NCBI GenBank assembly: GCA_023429825.1
Contig: JAEZDC010000119.1
Coordinates: 1 to 30,096, forward strand
DNA: 30,096 nt
DNA from: Bacteroidota bacterium
GTDB taxonomy: Bacteria > Bacteroidota > Bacteroidia > Chitinophagales > Chitinophagaceae
Direction: 5' to 3'
The notes under the pieces were generated by a model. The model saw only the letters and a list, made by a program, of their open reading frames with translations, was not told the origin of the DNA and did no database searches. The position numbers were made by a program, and so were the translations under genes. This document shows positions 15,978 to 24,067 of the stretch, piece by piece. Within the stretch, counting starts at the first letter, position 1. Each line of letters begins with the position of its first letter.

Positions 15978-17803
15978 TCTTTTACATCTAATTTAATATT
16001 CAACTCCACCAACTGCTTATCATCGATCGTACTTGGTGCATCAAGCATTACATCTCTTCCTGCATTGTTCTTTGGAAATGCAATAAAGTCACGGATGCTT
16101 TCACTTCCACCTAAAATGGCACACAACCTGTCAAAACCAAAAGCGATACCGCCATGTGGAGGCGCCCCATATTCAAACGCTCCTAGTAAAAAACCAAACT
16201 TATGTTGCTGTTCTTCTGCATCCATTCCTAATGCTGCAAACATTTTTTCCTGTAGTTCCCTTTGGTAGATCCTTATAGATCCTCCACCAATTTCATTTCC
16301 GTTCAATACCATATCATACGCATTGGCTTTGATATTAGCGTAAGGATGTTTTAAATATTCGGTGGCATTTTCAATGACAGGATTATTATTGATCATCGTC
16401 TCAATCTGCTCAGGTTTCGGCGACGTGAAAGGATGGTGCCTCGCCACCCAGCGATTGCCTTCTTCATCATATTCAAACAAAGGGAAATCCAATACCCATA
16501 ACAATTTAAACTCATCTTTCTTTCTCAACCCAAGTCTTTCCGCCATTTCTATTCTTAACTCACTGATCGCTTTTCTTGTTCTTTCTTCTGCGCCTGCTAA
16601 TATCAAGATCAAATCACCGGGCTTCGCATTTGCATATTCAGCAATGGCTTTCAACTTCTCTTCACCATAGAATTTATCCACGCTGCTTTTGTATGTTCCA
16701 TCAGCATTGCATTTAATAAAGACCAACCCTTTCATCCCAATCTGCGGACGTTTCACCCATTCAGTTAGTTCATCAGTCTGCTTCCTGGTATATTCAGCAC
16801 TACCCGGCACGGAAATCGCCACCACTGTTTCTGCCTCATCAAAAACTTTAAAATCAACACCACCTATTAATTTCTCTTTACTCTCTTTTGCCGAAAATGT
16901 ATGCGCAGGGAATTTCAGGTTAGCGATCTTCATCTCAAATCTGATATCCGGCTTATCGTTACCATAATTCCACATCGCCTCTTCCCATGTTATTCGCTGA
17001 ACAGTTTCGTTATAATCAATTCCTTTCACCTGCTTAAAAATCGACTTCACCATTTCTTCAAACATATTCAGGATATCTTCCTGTTCTACAAAAGCCATCT
17101 CGCAATCTATCTGTGTGAATTCCGGCTGACGGTCAGCTCTCAGATCTTCATCTCTGAAACATTTTACAATTTGATAGTAACGATCGTAACCACTCACCAT
17201 CAGCAATTGCTTAAATGTTTGCGGGCTTTGCGGTAAAGCATAGAATTGCCCTGCATTCATTCTTGATGGTACTACAAAATCTCTTGCACCTTCAGGAGTT
17301 GATTTAATTAAAAAAGGCGTTTCAATATCCAGGAACCCCTTCTCATGCAAATAATTTCTCGCAGCCCTGTTGACTGCATAACGTAATTCCAAATTCTTAC
17401 GAACAGCATTTCTTCGAAGGTCAAGAAAACGATACTTCATTCTAAGATCATCACCACCATCCGTATCATCCTGAATGGTGAACGGAGGTGTCGCGGATCT
17501 GTTCAATACTTTAAAAGAAGAAATGGTGATCTCAACATCACCTGTAGGAATGTTAGGGTTTTTATTACTGCGCTCGCTCACTTTCCCTGTAGCCTGTAGC
17601 ACAAATTCTCTACCCAATGGATTCGCATCCAGTTGCGTTTGCAATTCTTCACCAAACAATAACTGTGTAATGCCGTAACGATCTCTCAGATCAACAAACG
17701 TAATGGCCCCAAACTTTCTTACTGTTTGCACCCATCCGGCAAGTGTAACTTCTTCATTTACGTTTGCAATTCTTAATTCACCACAGGTTTTTGTTCTAAA
17801 CAT
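15974..17803 (-). CDS. aspS: Aspartyl-tRNA synthetase
   Basis: AspRS charges tRNA-Asp in the cytoplasm. The 609 residues show the N-terminal OB-fold anticodon-binding domain (about 1-105, LAGWVQTVRKFGAITFVDLR), class II motif 1 region (YLHEKGFLDIETPFLIKSTPEGARDFVVPSR), motif 2 CFRDEDLRADRQPEFTQID (from about 215), the bacterial GAD insert (about 290-420), and motif 3 GIAFGFDRLCAILGG near the end. Whether it is discriminating or non-discriminating cannot be judged reliably here. A -7-like TATCTTTG lies 92 bases upstream. The PH-like gene overlaps its stop codon by four bases. Confidence 0.97.
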   Translation of the reverse strand: MFRTKTCGELRIANVNEEVTLAGWVQTVRKFGAITFVDLRDRYGITQLLFGEELQTQLDANPLGREFVLQATGKVSERSNKNPNIPTGDVEITISSFKVLNRSATPPFTIQDDTDGGDDLRMKYRFLDLRRNAVRKNLELRYAVNRAARNYLHEKGFLDIETPFLIKSTPEGARDFVVPSRMNAGQFYALPQSPQTFKQLLMVSGYDRYYQIVKCFRDEDLRADRQPEFTQIDCEMAFVEQEDILNMFEEMVKSIFKQVKGIDYNETVQRITWEEAMWNYGNDKPDIRFEMKIANLKFPAHTFSAKESKEKLIGGVDFKVFDEAETVVAISVPGSAEYTRKQTDELTEWVKRPQIGMKGLVFIKCNADGTYKSSVDKFYGEEKLKAIAEYANAKPGDLILILAGAEERTRKAISELRIEMAERLGLRKKDEFKLLWVLDFPLFEYDEEGNRWVARHHPFTSPKPEQIETMINNNPVIENATEYLKHPYANIKANAYDMVLNGNEIGGGSIRIYQRELQEKMFAALGMDAEEQQHKFGFLLGAFEYGAPPHGGIAFGFDRLCAILGGSESIRDFIAFPKNNAGRDVMLDAPSTIDDKQLVELNIKLDVKE

Positions 17804-17894
17804 TTTATTTCTTTTTTGAGACCGGCGACATAACGCTCATCATCGCCTGTTGTGTCACTCTCTTGTACGTTCTGAACTTTATTCAGCAGGGCTG

Positions 17895-17902
17895 CAAAGA
17901 TA
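17895..17902 (-). promoter_or_regulatory. Candidate -7 box for aspS
   Basis: On the minus strand the bases read TATCTTTG followed by CAGC, an exact match to the Bacteroidota -7 consensus TAnnTTTG. It would give a leader of about 85 bases for aspS. No clear -33 TTG was found at the usual distance, so this rests on one box. Confidence 0.4.
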
Positions 17903-17996
17903 ATTCGTATGCACAGCCGAATGAAATCAGCTTTTCATCACAAAAAAATCATCAAACATCTTTTCAAATCAGGCTACATTGCAAAAAATTCTGCAT

Positions 17997-19364
17997 ATGT
18001 ATAAATGGCTTATTGCAATTCTGTTCCTGGGCAGTTCAACTACAATCGCTCAAACCAACAACGTATCAGCACCTTCCATTGTAGCGGGACCAATGATTGG
18101 TCATGTTGAGTTACGTACGGCAGCGATCTGGTTCCAGTTGGCTAATAACACATCAACTGTGCAGGTTACTTATAATCTTCCCGGATCAGCCAAAAAAGAA
18201 AATGCATCTATCACATTTGCAGAGGGGCCTTATAAAATTGCAAAAGCCACACTCACTGCTTTAGAGCCGGGTACGAAATATAACTACACGATAAAGATTG
18301 GCGCAAAGCAGGTCGCCACAGGAGAAGTTACTACTCAACAACTGTGGCAATACAGAATGCCTGCCCCGGATTTTTCTTTTATTACAGGCAGTTGCACCTA
18401 TTTCAACGAAACCAAATACGATAGGCCGGGAAACCCTTACGGAAAACATGACACCGCCATTTTCACTGCGATCACAAAAGAAAAAGCAGATTTTATGTTT
18501 TGGCTCGGCGACAATTGGTACACAAGAGAAGTAGATTATTTCAGCGAGTGGGGATTATATTATCGCCCTTTTCACTATCGCAGTCAACCCATATTGCAGC
18601 CTTTATGGAAGAAAATGCCGCACTATGCTATTTGGGACGATCACGACTATGGCTGGAATAATTCTGATAAAAGCTATCCATTCAAAGAAACAAGTCGTAA
18701 AGCATTCCAGGCATTTTGGGCAAATCCTACTTACGGAGAGAATGGCGAAGGTATTTATACCAAGATTACATGGAATGATGTAGATGTTTTTATGATGGAC
18801 GATCGGTACTTCAGAACCAATGATGATATGATCGATAGCATTAATGGTCAGCCCAATCCGGATAAAAGAATGTGGGGCAAGAAGCAGTTGGAGTGGCTGA
18901 AGAGTGCATTACTTCAGAGCCAATATAATAGTAATATCAGTTTCAGGATCATTGCCACCGGAAGCCAGGTGCTAAATGAGCTTTCTCCGTTTGATTGCAT
19001 GTATGGGCATCCGGCAGAATTCAATGAGCTGATGCAGTTTCTTGACGCTCACAAAATCAATGGCATCGTTTTCCTTACAGGCGACAGGCATCACAGCGAG
19101 ATCATCAAAAGAGAAAGGCCGGGTAACTATACGTTATATGATATCACTGCTTCGTCGCTTACAGCTGGCGTTTCCAAGCCACATAAACAAGAAGAACCAC
19201 ATCCCAACAGGTTGTTTCCTGCAATAGTTGAAAATAATTATAGCAAGATATCTATATATGGTACAAAACAGGACCGTCGTCTCAAAGTAGAATTCATGAA
19301 TATCAAAGGAGAAAGGATCACTGAGTGGAGTGTAAGTCTTAAAGAACTTTCATCACCCAAATAA
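17997..19364 (+). CDS. PhoD-like phosphatase (alkaline phosphatase D family)
   Basis: A signal peptide (1-19, MYKWLIAILFLGSSTTIAQ) precedes a fibronectin-like N-terminal domain (about 25-115, with AIWFQL and LEPGTKYNYTIKIG), then the metallophosphoesterase domain: FITGSCTYFNE, FMFWLGDNWYTREVDY, HYAIWDDHDYGWNNSDK, VFMMDDRYFR and VFLTGDRHHSEI, which carry the metal-binding Asp, Asn and His residues of the PhoD family. The ATG at 17997 is preferred to an in-frame TTG at 17979 because it opens the signal peptide. It likely acts in the periplasm or outside on phosphodi- or monoesters; the substrate is unknown. The YcxB-like gene follows after 19 bases. Confidence 0.92.
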   Translation: MYKWLIAILFLGSSTTIAQTNNVSAPSIVAGPMIGHVELRTAAIWFQLANNTSTVQVTYNLPGSAKKENASITFAEGPYKIAKATLTALEPGTKYNYTIKIGAKQVATGEVTTQQLWQYRMPAPDFSFITGSCTYFNETKYDRPGNPYGKHDTAIFTAITKEKADFMFWLGDNWYTREVDYFSEWGLYYRPFHYRSQPILQPLWKKMPHYAIWDDHDYGWNNSDKSYPFKETSRKAFQAFWANPTYGENGEGIYTKITWNDVDVFMMDDRYFRTNDDMIDSINGQPNPDKRMWGKKQLEWLKSALLQSQYNSNISFRIIATGSQVLNELSPFDCMYGHPAEFNELMQFLDAHKINGIVFLTGDRHHSEIIKRERPGNYTLYDITASSLTAGVSKPHKQEEPHPNRLFPAIVENNYSKISIYGTKQDRRLKVEFMNIKGERITEWSVSLKELSSPK

Positions 19365-19383
19365 CAACGCGTAATTTTGACCG

Positions 19384-19863
19384 ATGCAACTGAGCTTTAG
19401 TTACGAGAAGAAAAAAGTCATTCAAGCTTTACGATATCATTTCATCAGCCGGCCTGAAATAAAAATAATGATGATACTCACCAATGTGTTTGCTATCACA
19501 GCAGCAGCATTGTTCTATTTTAAAAAGATCAGGCCCGAACCATTTTTGCTTGGAACATGTATATGGCTTATGATGATGCTGGCTGTATGGTACCTGCTTC
19601 CTTATACTATTTACAGGAGAGCTGCTACATTCAAAGATCATTTTGTAATGGATCTTTCAGAATCGCATGTTCATTTAGAGAATGAGAAAGGTGCTGTTGA
19701 CTGGGATTGGAAAAGATTCTCAACGTGGCTGGAGACTCCGAACTTCTTTCATTTGTATTTCAGCCCCAAATCTTTCTTTCTTATACCGAAAGATGACATG
19801 AGCGATGATTTTCGGCATAGCCTCAGAGGCTTGCTGAATACGCATATCGGTAAACGGAAATGA
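19384..19863 (+). CDS. YcxB-like membrane protein
   Basis: About 30 N-terminal residues (LSFSYEKKKVIQALRYHF) are followed by two membrane segments, IMMILTNVFAITAAALFYF and FLLGTCIWLMMMLAVWYLL, and a C-terminal beta-rich part (HFVMDLSESHVHLENEKGAVDWDWKRF, then FFHLYFSPKSFFLIPKDDM). The order, and the final FFLIPK-D with a helix after it, match YcxB-like proteins. Function unknown. It has the same length (159 aa) and topology as the PH-like protein at 15498, though no clear sequence identity. It ends four bases from the convergent GNAT gene. Confidence 0.75.
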   Translation: MQLSFSYEKKKVIQALRYHFISRPEIKIMMILTNVFAITAAALFYFKKIRPEPFLLGTCIWLMMMLAVWYLLPYTIYRRAATFKDHFVMDLSESHVHLENEKGAVDWDWKRFSTWLETPNFFHLYFSPKSFFLIPKDDMSDDFRHSLRGLLNTHIGKRK

Positions 19864-19867
19864 AAGA

Positions 19868-20296
19868 TCAGAGTTTCTTCTCCATGATATAATGCGGAAT
19901 TGTGATCTCTTCAAATTCATCCCCCACGACTTTATACCCTAATTTTTCATAAAAGCCCATTGCAGATTTACGGGCATGCATCATGATCTTCTTAAAACCC
20001 CTGTCACGGGCCAGGTTTTCGGCGAATTGCATCAGTACCCGTCCCATACCTTTTCCCTGTAGACCTGAGAGTACAGCCATTTGCCTTAATCTTACGGTTG
20101 ATTCGTCCACTTTTGTAAGTAAGCAGCAGCCTTCCAGCTTTTCATCTTCAAAACAGCCAATAAGGATATCATCCTTTTCTTTTTCCAGTTCTTCATTACT
20201 GAATTCAAGGCCTAATGGTTTACGCAAAATCGCCCTGCGTAATTCCACCATTCTTTCGTAATCTTTAGTACCGTGGTCTATTTGCTTTAAAGCCAT
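19868..20296 (-). CDS. GNAT-family N-acetyltransferase
   Basis: The acetyl-CoA binding motif A is clear: RLRQMAVLSGLQGKGMGRVLMQFAENLA with the Q/R-G-x-G pattern (QGKGMG), then motif B MHARKSAMGFYEKLGYKVVG, typical of small GNAT enzymes such as those resembling ElaA or YjcF. The start at 20296 (MALKQIDHGTKDYERM) gives 142 residues; an in-frame TTG at 20326 would add ten residues without family character. The substrate (amine on a small molecule or protein) cannot be inferred, and neighbours give no hint. Confidence 0.88.
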   Translation of the reverse strand: MALKQIDHGTKDYERMVELRRAILRKPLGLEFSNEELEKEKDDILIGCFEDEKLEGCCLLTKVDESTVRLRQMAVLSGLQGKGMGRVLMQFAENLARDRGFKKIMMHARKSAMGFYEKLGYKVVGDEFEEITIPHYIMEKKL

Positions 20297-20410
20297 GCTG
20301 GTAAAATTGGACGTACAAGATAACAATCATTTTAAAAAATCAAACTAACGCCGGTATTTACACCTATTTTTTTACAGATTGATCGTTTGCAACAAAAATT
20401 TTTCAAAACA

Positions 20411-20439
20411 TTGCTTATTGGTCAAAAATTATATTTTTG
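20411..20439 (+). promoter_or_regulatory. acpP promoter (Bacteroidota type)
   Basis: TTG at 20411-20413 is the candidate -33 element and TATTTTTG at 20432-20439 an exact TAnnTTTG -7 element, with 18 bp between. The -7 box is 23 bases before the acpP ATG, leaving a short leader, as expected for a strongly expressed gene. Confidence 0.7.
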
Positions 20440-20462
20440 CGGCTGTACTAAACTTTAAAACA

Positions 20463-20699
20463 ATGTCAGACATCGCAACAAGAGTTAAGAAAATCATTGT
20501 TGACAAATTAGGAGTTGATGAGGCTGAAGTAACAAACGAAGCTTCCTTCACGAACGACCTTGGAGCCGACTCTTTGGATACAGTTGAATTGATCATGGAA
20601 TTTGAAAAAGAATTCAATATCTCTATTCCTGATGAGCAAGCTGAGACCATCACTACTGTTGGCCAGGCTGTAGCTTACCTGGAAGAACATGCTAAATAA
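20463..20699 (+). CDS. acpP: Acyl carrier protein
   Basis: ACP carries growing acyl chains in type II fatty acid synthesis through a 4'-phosphopantetheine arm. The 78-residue acidic protein has the attachment motif LGADSLDTVEL with Ser 37, and the four-helix pattern seen in all AcpP (VKKIIVDKLGVDEAEV, ELIMEFEKEFNISIPDEQA, TVGQAVAYLEEH). The ATG at 20463 opens MSDIATRVKK; upstream in-frame sequence is the promoter. It precedes fabF, the usual partner. Confidence 0.98.
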   Translation: MSDIATRVKKIIVDKLGVDEAEVTNEASFTNDLGADSLDTVELIMEFEKEFNISIPDEQAETITTVGQAVAYLEEHAK

Positions 20700-20728
20700 G
20701 ATCTTGCTTCCCACAATGGAATATTTAT

Positions 20729-20770
20729 CCGCCTTTTCCTAAGCTGTATGGCTAAAGAAGAGGCGGTTTT
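20729..20770 (+). terminator. Hairpin with T-run between acpP and fabF
   Basis: CCGCCTTTTC (20729-20738) pairs with GAAGAGGCGG (20757-20766), ten pairs with one G-T, followed by TTTT. A smaller AGC/GCT pairing is possible inside the loop. It sits 29 bases after the acpP stop and 18 before the fabF start, so it probably lets only part of transcription read into fabF. Confidence 0.72.
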
Positions 20771-20787
20771 CACTTAAACAGGCTCAC

Positions 20788-22041
20788 ATGCAATTAAAAC
20801 GAGTTGTAGTAACAGGAATAGGAGCACTCACACCACTTGGAAATAATCTCAACGATTATTGGAATGGTTTGATCAACGGTGTGTCCGGTGCTGATCTCAT
20901 CACTCAATTCGATTGCAGCAAATTCAAAACAAGATTTGCCTGTGAGCTCAAAGGTTTTGAACCTACTGATTACCTCGATAAAAAAGAAGCCCGTAAACTC
21001 GATCGCTTTACTCAAACTTCACTTGCCTGCAGTGACCAGGCGGTGCTTGATGCGGGTATTCAGAAAGACACGATGAATCCTGATCGTATCGGCGTCATCT
21101 TCTCAAGTGGTATTGGTGGTATCCTTACTTTCCAGACAGAAGTGATGGATTTTGCAAGAGGTGATGGAACTCCTCGTTTTAATCCTTTCTTCATACCTAA
21201 GATGATATTAGATATTGCTGCGGGGCATATCTCTATGCGTCATGGTTTCAGAGGCCCCAACTTTGCAGTCGTATCTGCCTGTGCTTCTTCTACGCATGCG
21301 GTGATGGATGCATTTAACCTGATACGTTTAGGTAAAGCAGATATCATTCTTGCAGGAGGCGCTGAAAGTGTGATCACTGAAGCAGGAGTAGGCGGATTCA
21401 ATGCAATGAAGGCTTTGAGTGAAAGAAATGATGATCCTAAAACTGCATCTCGTCCGTTTGATAAAGACCGTGACGGTTTTGTAATGGGCGAAGGAACAGG
21501 AATATTGGTGATGGAAGAACTGGAGCATGCCTTGGCAAGAGGAGCTAGGATTTATGCGGAGATCGTTGGTTGTGGCGCTACTGCAGATGCGCATCATATG
21601 ACCGCACCTCATCCTGAAGGATTAGGAGCAAAGAACGTAATGAGAGCTGCATTAGAAGATGCAGGAATGAAACCTGAAGACATAGACTACATCAATGTTC
21701 ACGGAACATCGACACCTCTAGGAGATATAGCGGAGACAAAAGCCATCAAGGAAGTATTTGGTGAGCATGCGTACAAACTAAATATCAGTTCTACCAAATC
21801 CATGACCGGTCATTTGTTGGGTGCTGCAGGTGCGATTGAAGCTATTGCTTGTGTAATGAGTGTGGTGAATGATATTGTTCCTCCTACCATTAATCACTTT
21901 ACCGACGATCCTGACCTTGATAATAACCTGAACTTTACATTCAATACTGCTCAGAAAAGAACAGTAAGAGCCGCCTTAAGTAATACGTTTGGCTTTGGCG
22001 GACACAATGCTTCACTTATTGTAAAGAAATACGAATCTTAG
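20788..22041 (+). CDS. fabF: Beta-ketoacyl-[acyl-carrier-protein] synthase II
   Basis: FabF condenses malonyl-ACP with acyl-ACP in chain elongation. The Cys-His-His catalytic triad is complete: Cys 165 in VVSACASSTHA, His 305 in NVHGTSTPLGD and His 342 in TKSMTGHLLGAAGA. Other hallmarks are the start VVVTGIGALTPLG, the gatekeeper region around GGFNAMKALS, and the end LSNTFGFGGHNASLIVKK. Length 417 is typical. It follows acpP with a hairpin between them, and is followed by a spacer holding repeat copy B. Confidence 0.97.
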   Translation: MQLKRVVVTGIGALTPLGNNLNDYWNGLINGVSGADLITQFDCSKFKTRFACELKGFEPTDYLDKKEARKLDRFTQTSLACSDQAVLDAGIQKDTMNPDRIGVIFSSGIGGILTFQTEVMDFARGDGTPRFNPFFIPKMILDIAAGHISMRHGFRGPNFAVVSACASSTHAVMDAFNLIRLGKADIILAGGAESVITEAGVGGFNAMKALSERNDDPKTASRPFDKDRDGFVMGEGTGILVMEELEHALARGARIYAEIVGCGATADAHHMTAPHPEGLGAKNVMRAALEDAGMKPEDIDYINVHGTSTPLGDIAETKAIKEVFGEHAYKLNISSTKSMTGHLLGAAGAIEAIACVMSVVNDIVPPTINHFTDDPDLDNNLNFTFNTAQKRTVRAALSNTFGFGGHNASLIVKKYES

Positions 22042-22069
22042 TACGTTTCTTGCCGCTTCATGATATGTC

Positions 22070-22121
22070 GTACAAGTGTGCGACGCAAGGGACGATGCCA
22101 TAAGCACAAAAGCTGGTATCA
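22070..22121 (+). repeat. Interspersed repeat, copy B
   Basis: It is the second copy of the element at 10388: GTACAAG, one difference, GTGCGACGCAA, then GA-GATG, and further on AAGCA and AAAGC-GG. Like copy A it is intergenic, here 28 bases after fabF and 37 before the sigma factor start. The surrounding bases differ completely, so the repeat is only about 50 bp long. Confidence 0.7.
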
Positions 22122-22158
22122 TAATACTTCTTTATTTTTACTCATCAACAGGCTTTGC

Positions 22159-22707
22159 ATGCATTTAGACGATACTACATTATTGCAGCAGTTTAAAGAA
22201 CCTGCTACAAAAGAAAAGGCTTTTACGGCTATCATAAAAAAATACCAGGAAAAATTATACTGGCACATCAGGAGAATGGTTGTGGATCATGACGATGCCA
22301 ATGATGTATTGCAAAATGTATTTATAAAAGTCTGGAACGGGTTACAAAATTTTAGAGAAGATAGTCAATTGTATACCTGGCTATACCGTATTGCTACCAA
22401 CGAGAGTTTAACATTCATTGAACAGCAAAAGAGGAAATCGCCAGGCATCAGCTTAAGCGATGTTGAAAGCGGCCTTAGTAATAAAATAAAGGCTGAAGAA
22501 GGATTTGATGCAAATAGACTAGAATGGAAACTACAGCTTGCTATCCAGCAATTGCCTGAAAAACAGCGGGTTGTTTTTACGTTGAGATATTATGACGAAA
22601 TGCCTTACGAGGAGATGAGCCGTATTTTGGATACCAGCGAAGGAGCCTTAAAGGCCAGTTATCATCACGCAGCGAAAAAAATAGAAGAGTTTATCAAAAA
22701 ACATTAA
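22159..22707 (+). CDS. ECF RNA polymerase sigma factor (RpoE type)
   Basis: The 182-residue protein has only sigma regions 2 and 4. Region 2: AFTAIIKKYQEKLYWHIRRMV, then DDANDVLQNVFIKVWNGL (the DxxxEx-type 2.2 helix, with Asn-Asp-Val-Leu-Gln) and YTWLYRIATNESLTFI (2.3/2.4). Region 4: LQLAIQQLPEKQRVVFTLRYYDEMPYEEMSRILDTSEGALKASYHHAAKKI, with the HTH recognition helix. The ATG at 22159 (MHLDDTTLL) is chosen because the in-frame extension upstream is made of the interspersed repeat. Two genes in the same direction follow closely and probably encode its control. Confidence 0.94.
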   Translation: MHLDDTTLLQQFKEPATKEKAFTAIIKKYQEKLYWHIRRMVVDHDDANDVLQNVFIKVWNGLQNFREDSQLYTWLYRIATNESLTFIEQQKRKSPGISLSDVESGLSNKIKAEEGFDANRLEWKLQLAIQQLPEKQRVVFTLRYYDEMPYEEMSRILDTSEGALKASYHHAAKKIEEFIKKH

Positions 22708-22741
22708 ACGAAGCAAACAAATAAATGTCTTAGGTGGGTGC

Positions 22742-23482
22742 ATGGAAAACAAGAACGAAATATTACAGGAATTATTTACGATAAGCCCGGCCGTTGCTAA
22801 CCTTGGCAGGGAAAACACCTATTCTGTACCACCTGGTTATTTTGAAACACTCCCGAGCCTTATAATGGCAAGGATAAGGGGAGAAGACATGGATTTTCGT
22901 ATAAAGGCTAATCCTTTCGAAGTGCCGCAAGGGTATTTTGAAGGATTAGCCGATAACATTTTAGGCAGGATCAAGTTGGAACAGACCGTAGAAGAAGAAT
23001 TAGCAGAGATTGCCCCGGTATTGAAAACCATTAGTAAACAACCCGTTTATAAGATCCCCGATGGATATTTTGAAAGCCTTGAGATCTCCATTCCTTTAGT
23101 GGTAGCTAAACCAAAGGCAAAAGTTTTTGGTATGAGCGTTCGAAGGGCTGTTCAATATGCCGTAGCTGCATGTACAACAGCTATACTGGTAGTAGGAGGA
23201 TTATTATATAGTAAAAATGATAGCCTCTCAATAGGTGAAACTGCGGCAATAAGTCACAAAGAAGCGATAAAGATGGACCTCAATTCAGCTTTATCCGGGG
23301 TGAGTGAAGATGAATTGAATCAATATCTGGATGAGAATCCAACTGTTGGATATGCTTTCACTAATACATCGGCGCAAGAAGAAATAAACGTAGATCAATA
23401 CATACAACAGGCGTCAGATGAAGATATTGAGCAGTATTTAGAAGATGCTCCCTCCATGCCTGAAAAGGACAAAGACAGCTAA
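22742..23482 (+). CDS. Candidate anti-sigma factor with triplicated GYFE motif
   Basis: Placed 34 bases after the ECF sigma factor. The N-terminal cytoplasmic part has three copies of a P-x-GYFE-x-L unit at residues 30-37 (PPGYFETL), 62-69 (PQGYFEGL) and 106-113 (PDGYFESL), each preceded by a beta-like stretch (YSVP, FEVP, YKIP). A basic segment (KPKAKVFGMSVRR) leads into one membrane helix at about 137-156. The periplasmic tail carries two related acidic motifs, SEDELNQYLDENP (188-200) and SDEDIEQYLEDAP (225-237). Single-pass topology and position fit an anti-sigma factor, but the zinc-binding anti-sigma motif HxxxCxxC is absent, so this role is inference. Confidence 0.7.
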   Translation: MENKNEILQELFTISPAVANLGRENTYSVPPGYFETLPSLIMARIRGEDMDFRIKANPFEVPQGYFEGLADNILGRIKLEQTVEEELAEIAPVLKTISKQPVYKIPDGYFESLEISIPLVVAKPKAKVFGMSVRRAVQYAVAACTTAILVVGGLLYSKNDSLSIGETAAISHKEAIKMDLNSALSGVSEDELNQYLDENPTVGYAFTNTSAQEEINVDQYIQQASDEDIEQYLEDAPSMPEKDKDS

Positions 23483-23495
23483 AAATCAGTGAGTC

Positions 23496-23900
23496 ATGAA
23501 AAAAATTATACTTTTACTGGCATTTTTTACCGGACTGAATTATTTTTGTTATGCTCAGCCTGGAAGAGGCGAAAAGCTTGAAGCTCTTAAGGTTGCATTC
23601 ATTACAAAAGAGCTTAACCTTACTTCAGTTGAAGCACAAAAATTCTGGCCCGTTTACAATGGCTATTTCGACGAACTTAAAAAAGCAAGACAGGAAAATA
23701 AACAGGATCAACTAAAGTTCGAAGAAGCAGCACTCAACATTCGCAAAAAATACAAGCCCGAATTCAAGAAGATATTGAACAACGACGAGGATAGGGTAAA
23801 CAAATTATACCGCCTGGAAACGGAATTCAGGGACAGGTTGCGAAAGGAGATGATCAACAGGCAAAAGAATAAACCAAGATTCCAGGGAAGACCTCAATAG
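23496..23900 (+). CDS. Small periplasmic Spy/CpxP-like helical protein
   Basis: A signal peptide (1-20, ending CYAQP) is followed by a fully helical, strongly charged protein of about 114 residues. The stretch FITKELNLTSVEAQKFWPVYNGYFDELKKAR resembles the LTxxQ-type helix of Spy/CpxP and of heavy-metal-sensor-like periplasmic proteins, with the typical K-x-W/F-P-V-Y-x-x-Y pattern seen in Bacteroidota homologues. The C-terminus is basic (MINRQKNKPRFQGRP). It begins 13 bases after the candidate anti-sigma gene and ends the cluster at a terminator. It may act as periplasmic sensor or chaperone for the sigma factor system; this is inferred from its place. Confidence 0.75.
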   Translation: MKKIILLLAFFTGLNYFCYAQPGRGEKLEALKVAFITKELNLTSVEAQKFWPVYNGYFDELKKARQENKQDQLKFEEAALNIRKKYKPEFKKILNNDEDRVNKLYRLETEFRDRLRKEMINRQKNKPRFQGRPQ

Positions 23901-23946
23901 GTGCAACTGGTTATCATAAACTAGGTGTTTTTCATAGGTTAGCAAC

Positions 23947-23979
23947 GGCCGGCTCTTTTCAGGGTTGGCCTTCTTTTTT
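23947..23979 (+). terminator. Terminator after the ECF sigma cluster
   Basis: GGCCGGCTC (23947-23955) pairs with GGGTTGGCC (23962-23970), nine pairs with three G-T, over a TTTTCA loop, followed by TTCTTTTTT. It lies 47 bases after the stop of the Spy-like gene. Confidence 0.82.
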
Positions 23980-23997
23980 ATAGAAATAAGAAACAGA

Positions 23998-24067
23998 TAA
24001 ATAAGGAATGAAAGGAAACGCTCTAAACTTTCTTATACCTCACTAATTATTTCTTATTCCTTATTTA
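23998..24067. repeat. 12-bp perfect inverted repeat around a 46-base loop
   Basis: TAAATAAGGAAT at 23998-24009 is the reverse complement of ATTCCTTATTTA at 24056-24067. The right arm includes the stop codon of the minus-strand MBL gene (24061). The long loop and A/T-rich arms make a strong hairpin uncertain. Confidence 0.6.

Noticed and set aside
22060..22158. N-terminal extension of the ECF sigma factor
   Set aside because: This part is made of the interspersed repeat and is Lys/Arg/His-rich; family sequence begins at 22159.
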